Shown piece by piece: positions 47,161 through 59,289 of a DNA stretch of 64,000 nucleotides; positions within the stretch are counted from its first letter, which is position 1; each line of letters begins with the position of its first letter. The notes under the pieces were generated by a model, which saw only the letters and a list, made by a program, of their open reading frames with translations, was not told the DNA's origin and did no database searches. Source of the DNA: Luidia sarsii (lineage: Eukaryota > Echinodermata > Asteroidea > Paxillosida > Luidiidae); NCBI GenBank assembly GCA_949987565.1, contig OX465117.1, positions 582,776-646,775 on the forward strand. The letters are read 5' to 3'. The position numbers and the translations under genes are program-made.

Positions 47161-48150
47161 AGAGAGGTACAGATGAAGGGAGGAAGAGAGGGAGAGAGGA
47201 GGAGATGAGGAGAGGAAGAGAGGGAGAGAGGGAGAGAGGGAGAGAGGAACAGATGAAGGAAGGAACAGATGAAGAGAGGAAGAGAGGGAGAGAGGAAGAG
47301 AGGGAGAGAGGGAGAGAGGAAGAGAGGGAGAGAGGGAGAGAGGAAGAGAGGAAGAGAGGGAGAGAGGGAGAGAGGGAGAGAGAGAGAGAGGGAGAGAGGG
47401 AGAGAGGGAGAGAGGGAGAGAGGGAGATAGGGAGAGAGGGAGAGAGGGAGAGAGGGAGAGAGGAACAGATGAAGGAAGGAACAGATGAAGAGAGGAAGAG
47501 AGGAAGAGAGGGAGAGAGGGAGAGAGGGAGAGAGGGAGAGAGGAACAGATGAAGGAAGGAACAGATGCAGAGAGGAAGAGAGGAAGAGAGGGAGAGAGGG
47601 AGAGAGGAACAGATGAATGAAGGAACAGATGAAGAGAGGAAGAGAGGAAGAGAGGGAGAGAGGGAGAGAGGAACAGATGAAGGAAGGAACAGATGCAGAG
47701 AGGAAGAGAGGAAGAGAGGGAGAGAGGGAGAGAGGAACAGATGAAGGAAGGAACAGATGCAGAGAGGAAGAGAGGAAGAGAGGGAGAGAGGGAGAGAGGA
47801 ACAGATGAATGAAGGAACAGATGAAGAGAGGAAGAGAGGAAGAGAGGGAGAGAGGGAGAGAGGAACAGATGAAGGAAGGAACAGATGCAGAGAGGAAGAG
47901 AGGAAGAGAGGGAGAGAGGGAGAGAGGAACAGATGAAGGAAGGAACAGATGAAGAGAGGAAGAGAGGAAGAGAGGAATAGAGGAAGAGAGGAAGAGAGGA
48001 AGAGAGTGGGAGAGGCAGAGAGGAGCAGAGGAAGAGAGGAGGAGAGGAGGAGAGGAGGAGAGAGAGGAGCAAAGACACAGAGGAAGAGTGGAAGAGAGGG
48101 AGAGAGGAAGAGGGTAACAGGGGAAAGAGGAACAGTGGAAGAGGGAAGAG
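47161..48150. repeat. GAGAGG array with a 64-bp higher-order unit
   Basis: GAGAGG/GAGAGGAA units are organised into a block of about 64 bp containing GGAACAGATGAAGGAAGGAA and CAGATGCAGAGAGGAAGAGA, repeated about ten times with slight changes (GATGAATG, GATGAAG). SLPLSL minus-strand frames up to 367 codons are artefacts. Confidence 0.96.
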
Positions 48151-48936
48151 AGGAACAGAGACAATTAAGGATATGCAGAGATGAGACGGGGGACATAGAG
48201 GCAGACCAATACAGACAGCAAGTTCGTAATTAAAGTCCCCATTGATATCGGACTATGTCAAAGCAAGCCACGACTCCGCCCGTAATATACGAGTGTGTTT
48301 AAGGTAGAGTTCGGCGTTAAAATTAAGCCGTAACGCCGCCAACTTTCCTGGCGGGAATGCCGGCCGATCCTCCGGGGAGGATCGGTCCGGCACCCGATCC
48401 AGATTATAAACAGAACCCCAAACGAGGGACTCCTTTTACTTCCCCTCAGTCGCCCCACGCTTTCCAATTAAGATCCCCTTCGTGAGTTTTCACACGGTAT
48501 TAACCGCTGGAGACTGCCCAGAAGACTGGGCACCGTCTGTCGAAGCTTACGGTCACTCAGTGTTTACACAGTCTCTTTAAATCCTCTTTCTTTGCTCCTG
48601 TTTTTGGATACCATAAGTTGTCTATGGCTATATCGCTTGGACTGATGCAACACTGAGATGCATGTGGGAATTTCAGCTGATGGTGAAGTCGAAGTTTTGT
48701 TTGAGCTGAGAGCTAGCACGTCTACGGTGAGTTGCGTTTGAGTAACGGGGTTGGTGTGTGATGACTCTATCTACCAATTGGCAAATTTTCCAGCTTCTGG
48801 TTAAATTATCTCGGGTTGATGTGGTGCGTTTGGACGAGTGTGTACCGCTTTTGATGTCGGCCAAACACGAAGCACAAGATTACAGGCTAACCGATGCAGA
48901 TCAGAAGAGCGACACCGCAAATTAAGTGACGAGAAC
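48151..48936. other. GC-richer spacer with palindromes, no gene seen
   Basis: 48290-48560 is GC-rich. It contains the palindrome CCGATCCTCCGGGGAGGATC (48364 on) and the hairpin TGCCCAG/CTGGGCA near 48516-48533. No coding sequence is supported. Confidence 0.4.
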
Positions 48937-49009
48937 AGAGGTAGATGGAGAGGCAGAGGGAGAGGCAGAGGCAGAGGCAGAGGCAGAGGCAGAGGCAGAG
49001 GCAGAGGCA

Positions 49010-49056
<47 letters not shown>

Positions 49057-49666
49057 AGAGGGAGAGGGAGAGGGAGAGGCAGAGGAAGAGGGAGAGGGAG
49101 AGGCAGAGGCTGAGGCAGATGCAGAGGCAGAGGCAGAGGCAGAGGCAGAGGCAGAGGCAGAGGCAGAGGCAGAGGCAGAGGCAGAGGCAGAGGCAGAGGC
49201 AGAGGCAGAGGCAGAGGCAGAGGCAGAGGCAGAGGCAGAGGCAGAGGCAGAGGCAGAGGCAGAGGCAGAGACAGAGGCAGAGACAGAGGCAGAGGCAGAT
49301 GCAGAGGCAGAGGCAGAGGCAGAGGCAGAGGCAGAGACAGAGGCAGAGACAGAGGCAGAGACAGAGGCAGAGACAGAGGCAGAGACAGAGGCAGAGGCAG
49401 ATGCAGAGGCAGAGGCAGAGGCAGAGGCAGAGGCAGAGACAGAGGCAGAGACAGAGGCAGAGACAGAGGCAGAGACAGAGGCAGAGGCACAGGCACAGGC
49501 AGAGGCAGAGGCATAGGCAGAGGCAGAGGCAGAGGCAGGGGCAGGGGCAGAGGCAGAGGCAGAGGCAGAGGCAGAGGCAGAGGCAGAGGCAGAGACAGAG
49601 GCAGAGGCAGAGGCAGAGACAGAGACAGAGGCAGAGGCAGAGGAAGAGGCAAATGCAGAGGCAGAG

Positions 49667-49698
<32 letters not shown>

Positions 49699-49834
49699 AG
49701 GGGCAGAGGCAGAGGCAGAGACAGAGGCAGGGGCAGAGGCAGAGGCAGAGACAGAGGCAGAGGCAGAGGCAGAGACAGAGGCAGAGGCAGAGACAGAGGC
49801 AGAGACAGAGGCAGAGACAGAGGCAGAGACAGAG

Positions 49835-49865
<31 letters not shown>

Positions 49866-50170
49866 GAGGGGCAGAGGCAGAGGCAGAGACAGAGGCAGAG
49901 GCATAGGCAGAGACAGAGGCAGAGGCAGAGACAGAGGCAGAGACAGAGGCAGAGGCAGAGGCAGAGGCAGAGGCAGAGGCAGAGGCAGAGGCAGAGGCAG
50001 AGGCAGAGGCAGAGGCAGAGGCAGAGGCAGAGGCAGTGACAGATACCGAGACAGAGGCAGAAGCAGAGGCAGAGGCAAAGACAGAGGCAGAGGCAGAGGC
50101 AGATGCAGAGGCAGAGGCAGAGGCAGAGGCAGAGGCAGAGACTAAGGCAGTGGCAGTGTCAGAGACTAAG
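48937..50170. repeat. (GGCAGA)n hexanucleotide array 3
   Basis: About 1.2 kb of GGCAGA with regular GACAGA interspersion (alternating GGCAGAGACAGA blocks), a short (GA)n island at 49015-49050 and GGCAGG spots. Frames of up to 425 codons are artefacts. Confidence 0.98.
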
Positions 50171-51407
50171 GCAGGAAGACGATAGACATATAGAAAGAAA
50201 TCCCAACTTCAGCTGGAAACATTAATTACAAGGACAGATTGACGAGAAAATAGAAAAAGAAAATATGAAGCTTTTCTTCCAGCAAGCCTTTTCACGTGAA
50301 GGGCAATTAGCATATTGTACGGGCAGCAATATGTGCCATAGTTCCGCCCCCGAAACGCCCCCACGTCACACCCACATCGCTAAAAATCGAAGGCCACGTC
50401 ATGCTACGCCTCAGCGTCAATTTGTAAAGAAGTTTGTTGTTGAACACATACAGCTTTCCAATACACATCCTTGTGTTTTGTTCTGTTAGAAGGCACGGCT
50501 TTTCCGTGTTGAACAGTTTTGATTTATTTGCGGTCAGTTCCTACGCACCTGGCTCTGATGACTATAGACGTGTATAAAAAAGGGAAATACGGCGTGTAGA
50601 CTAGGTGGAGAATAAGCTCGGAATATGGCAGTGTCGGAAGGACCGATCGAGCTTCAGTCTCGACTCGAAGTGGGATCGATTCCTCCCACGGGAAAGGGTT
50701 GTTCCTCTCGCTAACCCACCAACTTGTATACCTCAAGCACAAACAGGGCCCACGTGTCGATCGAAGTTGATTTTTTTTGTTTTCTTCAAACAATATCAGT
50801 GTGCTCCAAACAATATCAGTGTGCTCCAAACAATATCAGTGTGCTCAGATTTACTTTAAAAAAGCTAAGATTCGTCAATCAGATTTGGATGCAGAACTTC
50901 GTCGCGACATCATGCCTGATAAGTACATGGATCACAAAGCATCTTATTGAAGTCCGGAAACAATAAAGCTACAAGGCTTTCTACTTACGCTTGTTTACAA
51001 GAACTGGAAATAGAAATAGCCTAATGGAAGATATATCCGTTAATAGTATACAAACAGATTTTCTACATCCACCAATGAAACGTTTATGTAAAATATCTTA
51101 TCGTAATATCGTTTGCCGAATTCTTATCCGCTATTTTTGTGTCTGTCATTGGAGTTCAAAAGTCCGTTTGTTTTCTGTTTAAGTCTCAAATAACATGCAT
51201 ATGATGTATGTAACAATTACGGTATACACATTTGAATCGAGAAGTTACATGTGAAGTCATGATGTCATTATAGATCAAATGTAGTTATTAATTAAAATAA
51301 TGAACTGATGATTACATAATGGTGGAAGTTATAGGGAGATAATTAGTGAAAAGACCTACGGATTAATAACTTAATTTCAATTGGCCTGTTGTCAACAAAG
51401 TACATTT
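50171..51407. other. Intergenic sequence, no gene seen
   Basis: It includes three tandem copies of CAAACAATATCAGTGTGCTC at about 50787-50846. Otherwise unique and non-coding. Confidence 0.4.
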
Positions 51408-52018
51408 TTTATGCATCTTTTAAATTTGTATGCATCTTTTAAATGTCTATGCATCTTTTAAATGTCTATGCATCTTTTATATTTGTATGCATCTTTTAAA
51501 TTTCTATGCATCTTTCAAATTTCTATGCATCTTTTAAATTTCTATGCATCTTTTAAATTTCTATGCATCTTTCAAATTTCTATGCATCTTTCAAATTTCT
51601 ATACATCTTTTGAATTTCTATGCATCTTTTAAATTTCTATGCATCTTTTAAATTTCTATGCATCTTTTAAATTTGTATGCATCTTTTAAATTTCTATGCA
51701 TCTTTTAAATTTCTATGCATCTTTTAAATTTCTATGCATATTTTAAATTTCTATGCATCTTTTAAATTTCTATGCATCTTTTAAATTTCTATGCATCTTT
51801 TAAATTTCTATGCATCTTTTAAATTTCTATGCATCTTTAAAAATTTTATGCATCTTTTAAATTTCTATGCATCTTTTAAATTTCTATGCATCTTTTAAAT
51901 TTCTATGCATCTTTCAAATTTCTATGCATCTTTTGAATTTCTATGCATCTTTTAAATGTTTATGCATCTTTTAAATGTCTATGCATCGTTTAAATGTCTA
52001 TGCATCGTTTAAATTTCA
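51408..52018. repeat. 19-bp AT-rich satellite
   Basis: About 31 units of TCTATGCATCTTTTAAATT, each with the palindromes ATGCAT and TTTAAA. Most variation is T to C in CTTTTAAA or G to C in the spacer. Confidence 0.97.
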
Positions 52019-52224
52019 AATTTGATTGATTACAATCCAAATGTTTGCCTTTTGTTTTATACTGTTTAAAGTTGACATTATGAACAAAATGTTTGAGTAT
52101 TTCTCAACAATCTACACTGTTTACGGGAGATCAAGAATTGTTTTCATTTGATGCATTTTGAAGCAATTTGCCAATGGGGCTTACTACCTATTTGCTTGTG
52201 ACCTGAGGATTTTACATTAGGTAG

Positions 52225-52264
52225 AGATTACGATGTTTGGATCCTAGCAGGAGCTTCTCAAAGT
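52225..52264 (-). mobile_element. Family A fragment
   Basis: CGATGTTTGGATCCTAGCAG and GAGCTTCTCAAAG match one arm with several changes. Confidence 0.5.
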
Positions 52265-52369
52265 CAGACGGATACAGACAGAGGAAGATTAATAGGGGTG
52301 AGATTAATAAGGGTAGATTAATAGAGAGTGTATAAATAGGGGTAGATTGTGTCGGACTGACGTATCTTC

Positions 52370-52610
52370 GAAATAGCCTTAAAGTAATAGGGAAATATTG
52401 CTTACATATAAAATGCAAATCTCAACTGGAAAAGGACCTGATATTTCGATATTTTCATACTCAGTTATCATCTCAGGTTGTGACTGTCTTAGGTGTAGCT
52501 GGTTGCCAGCTTAAATCTTTCACGATGCTATCCGCTTCGGTTCTATCATTCTGAGTGACGTACATCGTTAATGTTCCTTAAGACTTAATTAGTGCAATTA
52601 CTGACTTCTT
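52370..52610. repeat. Duplicated segment, left copy
   Basis: AAATAGCCTTAAAGTAATAG and ATCCGCTTCGGTTCTATC correspond to sequence at 55086-55245. This copy carries an extra block of about 90 bp in its middle. Confidence 0.6.
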
Positions 52611-52685
52611 CTACGAACACCAAGTTGTATCTATGATGCAACGCTGTACCTGCCTGTATGAATCATTCGAATCTACCACACGACC

Positions 52686-52845
52686 TCGACCAGCTCGGTG
52701 GTCAAGTGGTTAAGACGTCTGCACTAGAAAGCAGGAGTAAAATGTTTTCATCAGGCATTGGGCAAAGCACTGAGCACTCAGTGTTTATCAGATCGAACAG
52801 GGCAAACCCTCATTGAATTACATTCTCCTCGACGCAAACAACATG
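52686..52845 (+). mobile_element. SINE-like family C element, copy 2
   Basis: A tRNA-Ser/Leu-like head with A-box TGGTCAAGTGG and TCTGCACTAGAAAGCAG is followed by GGGCAAAGCACTGAGCACTC and GCAAACCCTCATTGAATTAC, as at 3959-4137. No B-box is retained. Confidence 0.6.
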
Positions 52846-53696
52846 CAATATATGTTCCTCTATTTCCCAAAGATTACATCATGCCTACACGGTTTTTTAT
52901 AATCCATTTCGTTTCATCGAAGAACAAAGGAGAACAGCGTGGTATTTTGTATAACTTTGCTACTGTTTGAAATCTCTCGGATTGATATGGGGCTTTGGGA
53001 TGAGACGAGTATGAGATGAGACGAGTCGGTATAACAGGCTGCATTAGATTCCAGGTTAACTACTGAAGATCACGAGCAACGTATTCTGACAGGCTACTCG
53101 CAATGAACATTTAGAGGTTTAGGGGAGGAGAATGACACCGCTTACCCCTTTGGACGCTCCGGAGACTGGTCTGGAGTCGGTCGGCTACTTCCTCCGCCCC
53201 CGTTTGGTTTGGGATGTTCCTTTCGGGTTAAGGTCTTTTCACACTATGAACACTAGTTCCCTAATAAAGTGCAATTGATTCTATATACATGTTTGCCATT
53301 GATGTTCCCACGAGGACAGTTGTCGTATAGGAGTGCATACTGCCAAATCGGTTTCAGTCCACGCTTCTGACCACTAGTTGCCAAATAAAGAAGCCAGTTC
53401 AGGAAGAATTGTTTACCTCCATGAAGCGTGGGTTCAGACTTGCTTTTTGTCCGTGGGGGATAGGAAAAGGCAGTGGGCTTTCTCTTTGTGGTGGAGTAGT
53501 GAAGAAAAGATCATTGTGGCCCTCTCGTCATAACAAAGGAAAGGGTTATAAATAAGAACTAAGGCTCCTCTCCCTGGTCGGGTGGAGTTAAACAATTTAA
53601 ACCCCTGGGTAGCAGCTAGATCAGCTGGCAAAGGAATTCTAAGTTGTTCGCTACAAACATAAAGCAAACAGTGACACCGTAGATTAAGTTATAATG
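52846..53696. other. Intergenic sequence, no gene seen
   Basis: Unique non-coding sequence. Open frames up to 77 codons are unrecognised. Confidence 0.4.
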
Positions 53697-55072
53697 GAAG
53701 GGACGGAGCAAATAGGTAGAGACAGAGGTAGAGGAAGAGGGAGAGACAGAGGGAGAGACAGAGGCAAAGGCGGAGGAAGAGGCAGAGGAAGAGGCAGAGG
53801 CAGAGGCAGAGGCAGAGGCAGAGGCAGAGGCAGAGGAAGAGTCAGAGGAAGGGGCAGAGGCAGAGGCAGAGGCAGAGGCAGAGGCAGAGGCAGAGGAAGA
53901 GGCAGAGGAAGAGGAAGAGGAAGAGGAAGAGGAAGAGGAAGAGGAAGAGGAAGAGGAAGAGGAAGAGGCAGAGGCAGAGGAAGAGGAAGAGGAAGAGGCA
54001 GAGGCAGAGGAAGGGGCAGAGGCAGAGGCAGAGGCAGAGGCAGAGGCAGAGGCAGAGGCAGAGGCAGAGGCAGAGGCAGAGGCAGAGGCAGAGGCAGAGG
54101 CAGAGGCAGAGGCAGAGGCAGAGGCAGAGGCAGAGGCAGAGGCAGAGGCAGAGGAAGAGTCAGAGGAAGGGGCAGAGGCAGAGGCAGAGGAAGAGGAAGA
54201 GGAAGAGGAAGAGGAAGAGGAAGAGGAAGAGGAAGAGGAAGAGGAAGAGGAAGAGGAAGAGGAAGAGGAAGAGTAAGAGTCAGAGGAAGGGGCAGAGGCA
54301 GAGGCAGAGGCAGAGGAAGAGGAAGAGGAAGAGGAAGAGGATGAGGAAGAGGAAGAGGAAGAGGAAGAGGAAGAGGAAGAGGAAGAGGAAGAGGAAGAGG
54401 AAGAGGAAGAGGAAGAGGAAGAGGAAGAGGAAGAGAAAGAGGAAGAGGAAGAGGAAGAGGCAGAGGCAGAGACAGAGACAGAGACAGAGGCAGAGGCAGA
54501 GGCAGAGGCAGAGGCAGAGGCAGAGGCAGAGGCAAAGGCAGAGACAGATACAAAGGCAGAGGCAGAGGCAGAGGCAGAGGCAGAGGCAGAGGCAGAGGCA
54601 GAGGCAGAGGCAGAGGCAGAGGCAGAGGCAGAGGCAAAGGCAGAGACAGATACAAAGGCAGAGGCAGAGGCAGAGGCAGAGGCAGAGGCAGAGGCAGAGG
54701 CAGAGGCAGAGGCAGAGGCAGAGGCAGAGGCAGAGGTAGAGACAGAGACAGAGGCAGAGGCAAAGGCAGAGGCAGAGACAGAGGCAGAGACAGATACAAA
54801 GGCAGAGGCAGAGGCAGAGGCAGAGGCAGAGGCAGAGGCAGAGGCAGAGGCAGAGGCAGAGGTAGAGACAGAGACAGAGGCAGAGGCAAAGGCAGAGGCA
54901 GATACAGAGGCAGATACAGATACAGAGGCAGAGGCAGAGGCAGAGGCACAGGCACAGGCAGATGCAAAGGCAGAGGCAGAGGCAGAGGCAGAGGTATAGA
55001 TATAGGCCGAGACAGATGCAGATGCAGATGCAGAGGCAGAGGCATAGGCAGAGGCAGAGGCAGAGGCAGAGG
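53697..55072. repeat. (GGCAGA)n / (GGAAGA)n hexanucleotide array 4
   Basis: About 1.4 kb. GGCAGA blocks alternate with pure-purine GGAAGA blocks (53907-53997, 54190-54275, 54315-54460). On the right, a block of about 114 bp with GACAGATACAAAGGCAGAGG is repeated several times. Frames up to 463 codons are artefacts. Confidence 0.98.
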
Positions 55073-55085
55073 CATTTAATTAAGG

Positions 55086-55245
55086 CACTAAATAGCCTTA
55101 AAGTAACAGAGAAATAACGGTATTGCTTATTAATCAATATATTAAAGGTGGTTTTAGCTCAAATCTTTCCCGATATCCGCTTCGTTTCTATCTTCCCCGA
55201 CTGACGTCAATTCTTGAATTTCTCCGTGAGACTTCAGAGCAATCA
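55086..55245. repeat. Duplicated segment, right copy
   Basis: AAATAGCCTTAAAGTAACAG, ATATCCGCTTCGTTTCTATC and GAGACTTCAGAGCAATC match 52370-52610. It borders the right end of hexanucleotide array 4. Confidence 0.6.
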
Positions 55246-55839
55246 TGACATCCTCTGTTAGAGCGAATCAAGACCAAACCCTAGTAAACGCTGAATTTCT
55301 GTCAACAGAAGATAAGTTAAGAAATTATTCGTTATTGCCTTTGTTCCTGCACAATCATGCTTCAAAACCATTAACTAATGTGGTCTTGCCATTTGATTTG
55401 CGTAATTTAATTTATTTTGATCTTTTCCGTTTGGTATTCTTTGCATTTTCACTAGACTGAATTTGAATTGATATTGTTTGTAGAGAAAAGCTTCTTTTTC
55501 TGCGAATTCAGAAGACTCGGTCGTACTGAGGCCTAAATCTGACGTATTGTAAAAAACTGTAAGAGGAAGATATAAGACCAAACGATTCGACGCAGTTACC
55601 GTACACGACTAATAAATTAGAAACCTTATAAATACATTTCTTTTCAGTTAATTGCTGAAGCTTTGTTAAGACTTAGCGGAATAGCTGCATTTTTCGGAAG
55701 AAATTGCAGCTACTTAATTAATTGGTACTTTCAGCTGTAAAGATCGATGCAAAGATAAGTCAGCATAATCAGTAGTCTTCTTAAAAATTATGTTGTCCAT
55801 GCATCATGCAAAAAAAAGACACATATGGATGAGAGAGAC
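55246..55839. other. Intergenic sequence, no gene seen
   Basis: AT-rich and non-coding. Confidence 0.4.
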
Positions 55840-56275
55840 AATGGCAGAGAGAGAGAAAGAGAAAGAGACAGAGACAGAGACAGACAGAGACAGACAGAGA
55901 CAGAGACAGAGTATACAGCTTGAAAGAGTGATCCAGCGAGATCCAGAGGTAAAGAGACAGAGAGAGACAGAGGGGGACGGGAGAGAGAATGACAGAGAGG
56001 TACAGAGACAAACGGGCACAGACAGGGAGAAAAAGTCAGAGAGACACAGAAAGATATAGAGGGAAAAAGAGACATAAACAGAGGTACAGCTTGAAAGAGT
56101 GATCCAGCCAGATCCAGAGATACAGAGACAGAGAGACAGAGAGGGACGGGAGAGAGAATGACACAGAGAGAGACAGAGAGAAAGGTACAGATAGGGAGAG
56201 ACAGAGACAAAAGAGACAAACAAAGCTGCAGCTTGAAAGAGTGAGCAAGCGAGATCCAGAGGTACAGAGACATTA
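55840..56275. repeat. GACAGA-rich repeat with longer blocks
   Basis: AGAGACAGA simple repeat carries three copies of a block containing CTTGAAAGAGTGATCCAGC and GAGATCCAGAGGTA at about 55920, 56090 and 56236. Confidence 0.9.
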
Positions 56276-56822
56276 ATTGGCCTGTTGCTCAATCACAAGC
56301 AAAACCTAGACTAAAATGCAAAAGAAAAAAAAATGGAATGTAGTAGTAAGATTTATCAGTTGACAATGGATAAATAAGCACTGATAGATATACAATTGAA
56401 ATAATTATAGAGGAATTTCGGTCTATTGGGTAGATATAAGAAGGGAATGTGGAATAAGAAAAGAAAAAAAACAACGATAACAGAACAGTAAAACGGGTTC
56501 AAAACAGCATAATGAATATAAATAATAAGGTCAGTAAGGGTCATTGGTTCGATCTGATGTGAGTACGAGGTGTGAGTCTTGTAGCATTCTGAGTATGCAT
56601 TTCTGACACATTCCTACGAGATTCGGCTGACATTTGCTAACAGCTTTGTTTTGGCGTGTGACCAGACTCTTGCGCTATCACTGCATACGAAGAGCTCGTA
56701 GTCAATTGTGGCTGCAACTCGGTTCTGACTCTCAGATGAAACCAAAACGGATCAGCCTATCCGGAAGAAAATTTTGGGGTCAGTTCCGGAGGAGATTCAG
56801 TTTCACTTTCATCCGGAATATG

Positions 56823-57680
56823 CTAAGTGGAAGGTTTGCGGTGACACCATGTAGCACTCCTCTTTCAAGAAGGAGTGTGGCTCCGAAAAAGAGCCGGTAA
56901 CTCAGATAAGACTTGAAGGTTTGCATGGTGGAAATACTAAGTGGAAGGTTTGCGGTGACACCATGTAGCACTTCTCTATCAAGGAGTGTGGCTCTGAAAA
57001 AGAGCCGGTAACTCAGATAAGACTTGAAGGTTTGCATGGTGGAAATACTAAGTGGAAGGTTTGCGGTGACACCATGTAGCACTCCTCTTTCAAGAAGGAG
57101 TGTGGCTCCGAAAAAGAGCCGGTAACTCAGATAAGACTTGAAGGTTTGCATGGTGGAAATACTAAGTGGAAGGTTTGCGGTGACACCATGTAGCACTTCT
57201 CTTTCAAGAAGGAGTGTGGCTCTGAAAAAGAGCCGGTAACTCAGATAAAACTTGAAGGTTTGCATGGTGGAAATACTAAGTGGAAGGTTTGCGGTGACAC
57301 CATGTAGCACTTCACTTTCAAGAAGGAGTGTGGCTCTGAAAAAGAGCCGGTAACTCAGATAAGACTTGGAGGTTTGCATGGTGGAAATACTAGTGGAAGG
57401 TTTGCGGTGACGCCATGTAGCACTTCTCTTTCAAGAAGGAGTGTGGCTCTGAAAAAGCGCCGGTAACTCAGATAAGACTTGAAGGTTTGCATGGTGGAAA
57501 TACTAAGTGGAAGGTTTGCGGTGACACCATGTAGCACTTCACTTTCAAGAAGGAGTGTGGCTCTGAAAAAGAGCCGGTAACTCAGATAAGACTTGGAGGT
57601 TTGCATGGTGGAAATACTAGTGGAAGGTTTGCGGTGACGCCATGTAGCACTTCTCTTTCAAGAAGGAGTGTGGCTCGCAA
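56823..57680 (-). repeat. 114-bp tandem array derived from family B
   Basis: Eight units of about 114 bp each contain GGTTTGCGGTGACACCATGT, a hairpin GGCTC(C/T)GAAAAAGAGCC and, in inverted orientation relative to the full-length element, AAGACTTGAAGGTTTGCATG. The last unit runs on at 57691-57722 into the CTGACGA-GAAAC part (complement) that the others lack. Minus-strand frames (FKSYLSYRLFFRATLLLE) are period artefacts. Confidence 0.9.
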
Positions 57681-59289
57681 AAGAGCCGGTAACTCAATGT
57701 TTCGGTATATGCCCATCGTCAGAAGAATATGCAGGACATGCGTTGCCGTGTGATGAATGATATACCTCCCACCTATGGATACAAAAATGAACACGAAGAA
57801 CCTAAATCTCTAAAACCTAGAGGACCTGAAGATTACTGAAAGTCGCCGGAGTGACAGCTACACAATAGGACCGGAAGGATAAGGCAATAGGACGCGGGTA
57901 ACAGCAATGAAGTAACAGCTGGCAGGCGAACTAGTGTGAGATCAAAAGAAGTTACCGGGAGCGGGGAAGGTGAACACAAAGAAAGAGAGCTGTCGGAATT
58001 GACCACAAAAGAAGGATTACTAGAGTAGATTGATTCCCCCAAACAAGGAATATTAAATTTAGATAGCAAATGCAAGACTCATGGGTGTGAGGATGTGGCG
58101 GCAGATGTCGCTGATGAAGAAGCTATATGTTTTGTGGAACTGTGCTGTATGCTTGATGATTTCGATGGCTTCCCTGATGCGGTGAGTGTACCAGTGAGTA
58201 CGGTATGTGTAATAGTTAATTACCTCTCATTAGCGCCCTTCTTCAGAGAAGCTACATGTAATTGACTATTAGGGAAGGAGGTTTATTTATATTTAGTTTT
58301 CATATTTAGTTTTCAATCAAATTCTACATTGATACAAAAACCACGGCCTTATACGCCATTCACCTATACCAGTGAATTCATTTTTACTTCATTTTTACTT
58401 CATAATCAACTTCAAATTTCATTTTGTTATCCAAATTATAATAAAATCAAAATGTAGACAAAACATTGACTGAACTGGGATTTGAACCCAGGACCGTTGG
58501 GCTGAGCTATCGAGCCCTATAGTGATTGTCTTTACAAATAATATTTTAAACCAATCAAATGAATGGAGTCCTGTTAAATAAAAAAAATGAAACAACTTTC
58601 AATGAATTTAACGTCCAATAGACTTCAATGAGCAACGAGTGAATCGTATGGGAGTGTTTTTTAGATTTTTTTTGGCCGACGAGCCATACCAAGACTTTTT
58701 TTCTGCTATGAGGTAACCGACGCGTAATTCGAAGACCCTATACTCAGTATCTTCATAATAAAATTGAAAATCACTGATATGATTGCTGGTTTTCTAATGA
58801 AAGGTTATAGCTTAGATTGCCTCACAGCTGGAATGACATCTTCTCAGACGAGTATGGAATCTTGCTCCTAATGAACGGGAAAATCCCTTCTACGTATCTC
58901 TATAGGAGGTTGGCTGAGTGCACGGAGGACGTGGTGCATTGGCCGCTAAGCATTAATCCCATGGACCACCTGTCGTCGGGCCCACCTGTTGTACAACCTG
59001 CTATCACAAGTGGCTTCGACAGAAGTACGAGACATTGACAGAGAAGTGCGGTCGATAGTCCGCCATCACTCACCATGGCTCGAAATAAATCAAAATCGAC
59101 CGGCAGACGATGAAGGATCAACTCGCCAAAAAATGCAATATTGCCTTGCTTCATCCGGTGTGATTTTGAGACTCGATTCTCAAAGCACCGGCAATATTTG
59201 GTCTACAATAATGCATCGGCCGATTGGATCTTGTACACACAATTCGGGGTTCGAGAAATACTTACTCTCATAAAATTGGAGATATAATA
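57681..59289. other. Intergenic sequence with a SINE relic, no gene seen
   Basis: A minus-strand tRNA-like relic is at 58460-58522 (B-box inverse GGATTTGAACCCAGGACC and A-box inverse CTGAGCTATCGAGCCC, anticodon arm missing). Frames at 58817-59273 on both strands are unrecognised. Confidence 0.4.

Noticed and set aside
46981..48196. Three overlapping minus-strand frames of about 350-367 codons
   Set aside because: All three frames are open at once over a GAGAGG array, so this is low complexity and not a gene.
48801..50078. 425-codon minus-strand frame (PLPLPL)
   Set aside because: Period-6 array GGCAGA gives stop-free frames; same at 33.2, 44.0 and 53.7 kb.
56780..57606. Repeat protein from minus-strand frame (FKSYLSYRLFFRATLLLE units)
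   Set aside because: The 114-bp period is divisible by three; the array derives from a non-coding element.
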